This document shows positions 57,701 through 64,000 of a stretch of 64,000 nt of DNA, one piece after another. The stretch spans positions 1 through 64,000 of the forward strand of contig JAUGWO010000069.1 in assembly GCA_049724395.1 (NCBI GenBank), written 5' to 3'. The translations under genes were made by a program, and so were the position numbers. Source of the DNA: Spongospora subterranea f. sp. subterranea (taxonomy: Eukaryota; Endomyxa: Phytomyxea; Phytomyxea; Plasmodiophorida). Position 1 is the stretch's first letter. Each line of letters begins with the position of its first letter. Under the pieces are notes generated by a model. The model was not told the origin of the DNA. It did no database searches and worked only from the letters and a program-made list of their open reading frames with translations.

Positions 57701-57946
57701 GTGGCGATCGACGCGCACGATCCATGCATTGTCGAACTGGAATCGAGAGTCTCCACGCCCCCATACCCACAATGTCGCAGAAATGGAGTGTCACCCTGGC
57801 TAATGACCCTGCGGTTCGATACGCCGAATGATGCCCAGCGTGCTTTTGTTTGGCTTGTCGAGGGTCGTTCACAGTCCCGCTACAGGCTACGACAGCGCGT
57901 CGACCAATATCTACATTATATTGACAATATTAATCTACAAGAATAA
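54747..57946 (+). CDS. CLEC16A: CLEC16A/EMA family protein (FPL domain)
   Basis: Membrane-associated regulator of endosome maturation and autophagy/mitophagy. Exon 1 (54747-54805) encodes MWPLSWSRKPREKFSLESL. A 60-bp intron leads to exon 2 (54866-54995), RYLYEDLL and VVVETLRSIAEVMIW. Exon 3 starts at 55109 (FFCEKNILSQVLRILAQKLD), and exon 4 is 55480-55545. The FPL domain is unmistakable: MYYLLSNNHINALIMHSFDF, EEVIAYYISFLKTLSLKLN, MVRIAVRTITLNVYQV and IPYFSNLVWF. Later exons to 57946 carry helical repeats and a C-terminal PH-like region (SHSVQVSLPFYKVDVAIDAH, ending INLQE). In exon 2 a run of five G (54964-54968) shifts the frame: four G would give the conserved WGDQHNDLVF. It is probably an assembly slip or a recent mutation. 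The neighbour IFT88 follows on the same strand. Confidence 0.93.
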
Positions 57947-58168
57947 ACCACATATATCATTATTAAGTAAATATATGATAGGGTCTTTTGCCAATGCGCC
58001 TCAATTTTTTGATGATTGACGGAAACATGTCGTGCCATTATTGGAAATATATCATAGCCAATAAGTGTGGCGAAATCACTTTGGGTTGCTAGTTGCTACT
58101 GTCACAGTCACACAACCCGGAAGGGAGTAGCGCCTGGCGATTGCTTGCCATTTGGTCAAGTCCCCGAC

Positions 58169-61100
58169 ATGTATGGAAGATCGATCGTCGGCGATAATGA
58201 TGACGACACTGACCTGTATTCTGGATTCGGCGGTGGCGGTTCCACGCATCTGTACGAGGAAAACCAACACGCTTGGCGATAAACGTTACGCTGGAAACTT
58301 GAGATTTGGAACGGCTCAACAAGGCGATGTAAAACGTGATTGCATTGACTGTGATTTCTGTGATATTGCACAAAAACACACATTTCGACTCGGTTTTCTG
58401 ATATTGAATTGTGGCTTTGTTGTAGAGTATTTTTCCATTAATATCAGTGTTCTATGTGCAGGATATGAGGCCAATGACGTCTGTGAAAGGAGCAGGATAC
58501 CGGAGCAATGGGACCATGCAGTTCGATCCGCTGGCACAAACCAAAGCGACCGCCACGGTGCTTAAACGTAAAATCGACAATGGGCCCGAATTCCTGGCAA
58601 AAGAAATGGATCGCGAAGTCAACCAATTTATTGTCAGTATCATTTAATGGCCCATATTTCGCTTTCACTTCATCATGATTAGTTGAGGTTTGTTTGTTCA
58701 CTTGCAAGTTGGCTTTTCTTCTCCTTTCCGGTGGCAATTATAACAAACAGAACACCTGTTATCCATTGTTTTGTTATCATTCAAGATAATTAGACGACAA
58801 ACAACGTCTGCTTTGACAAATACGCCTTGAGATATCTGCAGAAAGGACGAACGCGTTGTGATTCGTTGTTGGCATTGAACGCAGGTAGACAGTGCCACCG
58901 CCAAAGCTCAGGGCAACTATGTGGCCGCACTGGACAAGGCCAAAGAAGCCGTCAAGCGCGAGCGGCTGCTGGTTCGGCATTGCGAGCAGTACTCCCTGAC
59001 CGAGATGGTCAACGCCGATCTGGGATTCGCGGTCCAGTTCAATCTCGCCATCCAGTACACGGCCAACTCCATGATGACCGAGGCGCTCAACATCTACTCG
59101 GTCATGGTCAAATCCAAACAATACGCCAACGCAGGTAACGTGCCCAACGTCCACTCCCGCTCTGTAACGCAAATTTCGCACCATTTTTGAGGTTTAAAAT
59201 GGCAAAAAGGGATTAGATTTCCAGGAAACTGATAAACTTGGCTGATGGTTTTTGTGGTCTGGAATTTTAAGTCAACACTAACGACGATCATTATTCTGTT
59301 TGTCCATATGGGAATACAAATGCTGATTGTTTAGGGCGACTGCGAGTGAATATGGGCAACATTTATTTCCTGCAGAAGAAGTACCCGTCGGCTATAAAAA
59401 TGTATCGGATGGCCATGGACCTGGTTGGCGCCATCTCCAAGGACACACGATTCCAGATCATGCGCAATATCGGAATCGCGTTTATCCGCCTTGGACAGTT
59501 CCAAGACGCCATACATGCGTTCGAATCGGTCATGGATGGAGCCCCCGAGCCGCAATCTGGTCATAAGTTTAATGTGTGGCGATTCAGTTGATAATCGATA
59601 TTTTTTTGTAGGGTTCAATTTGATTGTGTGCTATTTCGCGTTGGGGGATCGCGACAAAATGAAAAAGGGGTTTCTGCAATTGATGCAGGTGACCGTTGAG
59701 GGCAATCCAGATACGGCAACGGCGCCGTCGGATGAGCTGTCCAAGTACAACAGCAGGCGACAGGCCGCCCACTCTCGATATCTGCTATGGGCCGCCAAGC
59801 TCATTGCCAACGTGATTGAGGACGGATTCGATAAAGGGTTTCAGTGGCTGGTGTCCAGTCTGAAGGCTCCAGATCCTGGTGCAGATCTAGCAGGTCATCA
59901 TGATGGTGAGAATTTTACACTTTCACTACTGTTGGGCCTTTTCTGAACCTAGATCAAGGTTCTGTTTGTGACATGGCTTTTGATCATTTTGCCAGCAATT
60001 TTCAATCGAAATAGCAATTGAAGATGTCGCATTGCTTCGGGTACTGAATTCGTGTAAAGGGGTCTCGACAGAGTACGGGCGCCTAGCAATGGAGCTGGAA
60101 CTATGCAAAGGAATTTGTTTCCTAAAACAGAGCGATTTTCCCAACGCCATGGCTGTGTTCCGATCTATCGGACGCCTGGAGCTTGATCTGCATGACCAGG
60201 CTGCTTGTAATCTCAGTTTTCTTTACTACCTTGAAGAGGATTACGTCCAAGCCAAAAAATACGCCGATCTCGCCATACAAGAAAACAGGTACTTTAACTG
60301 ACAAATCAGTTTTTCCAAACCCAGTCGTTGAGTTCGCCGTTCATGCTGCGAGGAACTAATTGTTTGAGTTTTGGTGTGGTTGTACAAACCGTCGATTAAC
60401 TGCTCATAAGGTATAACGCCAGCGCATTGGTAAATCGCGCCAATATATTTTTCATGGAGCGGGATTACGACAACGCACTAGAGATGTACCTGGAGGCGAT
60501 TGGAGTCGAAGCCGATTGTGTTCAGGCCGTCTATAATCTTGCACTAGTCTATAAGCAAGGTCATTGACTTTATCCTCAATTACAAATGTTAAACCGCTCA
60601 GCAAAACTGATATAATCTGTCATCAACTAGTTGGTAGATTGGAAGACTCCCTTGGAGCGTTTCGTAAACTTCACAGTTTGAGCCCAAAGAATCCAGAAAT
60701 TATCTATCAGATTGCTGATCTTTACGATCAACTCGAACTATATTCGGTAAGTTCGAAAACAAAAAAGGCCAAACTGGATTTGATACAACATGTCAGGAGA
60801 GTGGTGAATGGTTCAAGCTCCTTCTAGGAATAGTGCCCAACGACGGAAGCGCTCTGGCACGTCTGGGGAGAATCGCCTCGAAGTTGGATGATCAAACTCA
60901 GGCCTTTCATTGTTTCACAGAGGTGATTCCAGTTGTCAGCTGCATTCAATGGATCTATCTGATGTAGTTCCAGTCTTACCAATGTAATCCGACCAATATG
61001 GAGGTGATATCGTTGGCTTGGAGTATGGTACGTCAAGAGTGAGCTCTATGAGAGCGCGGTCGAGTTTTTCGAGAGAGCTGGAGAAATTGAGCAAAATGAG

Positions 61101-61814
61101 ATCAAATGGAAGGTATATTCATTCCCAATTATGTTTTGAAAATTACGCCATTTAGTGGTTTTCACAGCTAATGGTGGCAACTTGTTATCGCCGAATGGGG
61201 TCCGTTGACAAAGCTCTGCAGCTTTACAAGAAGATTCACGCCCAGGAGCCGGATAGTGTCGAATGCCTAAAGTCAGAAATATTATTGGATCGTATTGTAA
61301 CGGCTTTAGACTGATCAAAACCTGCCATGATTATTCAGATATCTGTGCTCGATTTATCACGACACACGGCAGGAAGCTCTGTTGGATGAGTATTCTAGGA
61401 AACTGAACAGACTCATTTCCAAAAATGACGGGAACGTAGTCAATACACCATCAGGTATCCTGCAACATAGTTTTTACAATTTTAACTCTTGGATTTATGA
61501 GTTTGTGTGGAAGTGTTGCACTTTTTTGTTGTCACAAACGGTTTGTCAACAAAAGCAAGAACTAAGTTCTATACTGACGTCAGTCTCTCATTTGATTAAC
61601 GAAAGATAGAAGAACTGATGATATTCATATAGTACCGAATAATACCAACTCACCAGAGGTTCCAACACAAACGGTGATACCACAGCAGTCAATTGGCGAT
61701 GGGCGTACGACGTCGCTGTCTGTATCTGATGGAGCGACTGTCAACAAACACAATTCTGGCGAAGAAGTCGATTTCGACGGTGTTGAGCTCGACGATGAAT
61801 TGCTACCGATGTAA
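58169..61814 (+). CDS. IFT88: Intraflagellar transport protein IFT88
   Basis: TPR protein of IFT complex B, needed to build cilia. Ten or more exons. The N-terminus MYGRSIVGDNDDDTDLYSGF matches the acidic DDxLYSGF opening of IFT88. Next come DMRPMTSVKGAGYRS (family ARPMTAVRAAGY), then TPRs: VRHCEQY-type region, FNLAIQYTANSMMTEALNIY, GRLRVNMGNIYFLQKKYPSA, QIMRNIGIAFIRLGQFQDAI, GFNLIVCYFALGDRDKMKKG, AACNLSFLYYLEEDYVQAKK, RANIFFMERDYDNAL, and MVATCYRRMGSVDKALQLYK. The acidic C-terminus EEVDFDGVELDDELLPM matches the human end DDLLPE. A frame change between 58225 and 58285 was not explained by a clean intron. The TPR exons are otherwise well ordered. Confidence 0.95.
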
Positions 61815-62093
61815 GTTTTCAATATTGTCAAATACAGATAGAATTTTACAGATCGATAACAAAACAAGATTTCTGTGCGTGAGCTGCACAGTTTTCATCG
61901 CCTATTTGCCAGTTCTGAATTCTCATTTTCCCGACTCGAGCGTATCGTAAGACAACGGGTATGTTGCAATATGAAAAAATGCAGGACACAACATAAACGA
62001 GAATGATTGGAGATAATTATATTAAGACTGAAATCAGGATGGGCATGGTCAACAATACAGTACCATACTACTGGACAATAAAACGTAGATGTA
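61815..62093. other. Convergent 3' spacer between IFT88 and the PUB-CAP gene
   Basis: AT-rich, no coding signal on either strand. The two genes end tail to tail here, so it should hold both polyadenylation regions. Confidence 0.5.
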
Positions 62094-63586
62094 TCAACCA
62101 AAAAGTTGCGTTAGCACTGAAAATATGAGTTTGCGTTAGTAAAGAAAACAGGAAACAGCGCAATAATCTTACTATATTGGCTAGAACATTCAACAACACC
62201 AATTCCACACCATTTTGTTCTGCTCAGCAGGTTCTTGCAATGACCCTACGATCGATGCACTTAATTGGATTCAAGTCAAGAATCTATGCTCCTACGGGAG
62301 AATTTATCCAGCCATCAACTGCAGCTTTTGCAGCATCAGGGCCGCCCACCCTGATAACAATTATAATAAAACTGAGACAGCAATTACGAACATGTCGAAC
62401 CTAGCAAGGTTTTCTGCAGCCATGTTAGATTTCATGGGATACATTGCCACTCTTTCTTTGAATCCGACGTGACTGAAAGCAACTTTTCCCGATGCCATAT
62501 CACGAGAGTGATCCGCACCAATATCTGCTAGATATTGATGCCACTTGAGCGGAGGAAGGTTACGAGTTGCACGAAACTCATTAGTATATTGCAATGCTCG
62601 CTCCCCAATTCCCTTTAGGATGTAATTGCTATTTGTTTCACGATCCCGTTGAGCATATCTACCTGAAAGATGATGTTAAACCAAAATAGCAAAGGAAAGG
62701 GATATGGACCACCTATTCTGGCAATTCGCAACTCCTCTTCTGCATCTGCTTGCGCGAAATCGGCAATAGTGCCCACGCGTTTTCTTCCTTTAGAATGAAT
62801 ATATGCTTGATGTTGCTTTTTCCTAATTTCTTTCATCTGTTTTGAGGCGGAAGAATTGACATTGATAATACCACGCCGGATGGTCCCAGTAAGACTCGGG
62901 GTGGATCCAGATTTCTTTAAAGCCATATTTCGCTCATGTACAGCAGCCATTTCTTCGCGGGATAGTTTTTGATTTTTTTTTTGCACAACAGGCTTTGCTG
63001 CTGCATTGGTTCCGCATTAACGCAAAAACTTGCAATTTGCAAGTAGAGACAAAAATCGTACCTTGAGAGCGAGGAACTGCAGGAGGTGCAACAGGTTGTT
63101 TCGGTCCAGATGATGAGGAACTTGAAGGTCTTGACGCAACCGTTGGGACTGATGTAGACAATGCATCATCCCGCACTCCAGTTATTTCTTCACGTTGTGA
63201 GCGTATTTCTTCAAGAACTTGACTGGCGTTGAGAGGGTCTGAATCAAATGGGAACCCCATCCATACGTCATCACTTGACTGCGAATCGCCAAGGTCGATA
63301 AACTCCCAGCCACAAGCTGAAAACTGTATAATGCTGGATTGGAAGCACCAAGCAGAATTGCATTACCTTCAAGTGTCTCAACAGCACTGTCGAATTTAGT
63401 CAATTTCTCAAAGAGCGCCGGATTCGATAATCGAATCTGGTGATGCTCCACGTTTGCCCCCGATGAATTCAACATTAAGCGCTCCAAGACCTTTAACGCG
63501 TTTAATGCATCAGCGCCCCCAGCTTCAGCACAAAGATGGCGCAGGCAGGCGCGCAAAGACGGCATCATGGACGCCATTCCAACCAA
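62094..63586 (-). CDS. Fusion of a PUB domain and a CAP (GAPR-1-like) domain
   Basis: Seven exons (63586-63367, 63316-63062, 62997-62713, 62662-62401, 62350-62296, 62245-62173, 62116-62094) sum to exactly 1173 nt, 390 residues, one closed frame, with five introns of 50-64 bp. Residues about 5-100 form a PUB/PUG domain: ALNALKVLERLMLN, HHQIRLSNPALFEKL, and across the first intron ETLEACGWEFIDLGD. A disordered Ser/Pro linker and a basic helix follow (KLSREEMAAVHERNMALKKS). Residues about 245-390 form a CAP domain: LQYTNEFRATRNLPPLKW, HSRDMASGKVAFSHVGF, AAENLARVGG, VDGWINSPGHCKNLL, KWCGIGVVEC and end LTQLFG. No signal peptide, so it is intracellular, like GAPR-1/GLIPR2. PUB domains usually bind p97/VCP tails. 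I know of no such fusion. Confidence 0.85.
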
Positions 63587-64000
63587 TCGCGTGTTTCACC
63601 CTTCGAATGAGCCACGGAATATCGCTATTCAACAACCGATGATCGTCGACCCCGTCGAATGCGCTTGTTTTGAGAGTGATGACAGTACGGTAGTTCAACC
63701 GATGATGTATTGAGGAGTTTCATTATTGTTACGATTCGTCATCACCAGTGACGCCGTCATCAAAGAGACCGCTGAACCTGTACACACGTGATAGCCCAAT
63801 CAGTCGAAACGTGAAACTGATGATGCACCACTGTATTGAGGGCGATAGAGGCCGCTGGTGACAATCGTCATCTCCTGAAGGTGCTCGTCACTCTATTTCG
63901 ATGCAGCCGGACCAAACAGCGGGTGTCGCTCGTGTCCATATCGAGGGGCAGGGCGGGCGAATATGGCCGCGGGCACCCTGCCCTTCGCCGTCAGGGCTCC
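63587..64000. other. Upstream region of the PUB-CAP gene
   Basis: Holds the probable promoter. A 48-codon plus-strand ORF begins at 63569 inside the first PUB-CAP exon (MDAIPTNRVFHPSNEPRN) and ends near 63715; it is too short and overlapping to call. The last 100 bp are GC-rich. Confidence 0.35.

Overview
This is nuclear DNA of a flagellated (ciliated) unicellular or few-celled eukaryote. Genes are small and close together, on both strands, and cut by short GT-AG introns of mostly about 40-140 bp. Cilium genes stand out: IFT88, alpha-tubulin acetyltransferase ATAT1, a centrosomal-type coiled-coil protein, a repeat protein resembling axonemal microtubule inner proteins, and a leucine-rich-repeat protein. 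With them are a GTP-type PEPCK, a Gpa-type G-alpha, a pentatricopeptide protein, and transposons (MULE, Crypton, PIF/Harbinger, Tc1-like, a trihelix-bearing element) of kinds I associate with zoosporic fungi. My best guess is an early-diverging zoosporic fungus or a close opisthokont flagellate. That is inference and not proven by the sequence.

Layout. About 0-19.3 kb is repeat-rich: a spliced MULE transposase with an inverted partial copy, a large intronless secreted-type ORF with an internal duplication and 12-residue repeats, a truncated gene, a foldback element built of a 37-bp satellite and a giant hairpin (6.6-10.1 kb), a Harbinger remnant, a 3.7-kb array of a 19-bp repeat lodged inside a Crypton fragment, a Tc1-like element, a second fuller Crypton, a MULE scrap and a tRNA-Gly(CCC). 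From 19.6 kb the window becomes gene-dense: CPA2-type cation/proton antiporter, a PPIE-like RRM protein, a coiled-coil protein, an NDUFAF8-like twin CX9C protein, two unknowns, ATAT1, G-alpha and a JTB-family membrane protein. A broken transposon with terminal and internal inverted repeats follows at 32.6-34.4 kb.

After that come HRD1/synoviolin ubiquitin ligase, a membrane cyclic-nucleotide phosphodiesterase, GTP-PEPCK, an unknown probably mitochondrial helical-repeat protein, the axonemal repeat protein, a PPR protein, the LRR protein, a short-chain dehydrogenase with an altered active-site motif, a gene-poor stretch (51.0-53.4 kb), CLEC16A, IFT88 and finally a fused PUB-CAP gene.

How the genes fit together. 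Several serve the flagellum: IFT88 builds it, ATAT1 acetylates its microtubules, and the repeat and LRR proteins probably sit in or near it. G-alpha and the phosphodiesterase could belong to one cyclic-nucleotide signalling route. HRD1, CLEC16A and the PUB-domain protein point to ER-associated degradation, p97 and autophagy. PEPCK, NDUFAF8 and the PPR protein are metabolic or mitochondrial. There is no operon-like organisation. Exon joins were worked out by hand; where the summed exon lengths close in frame I say so.
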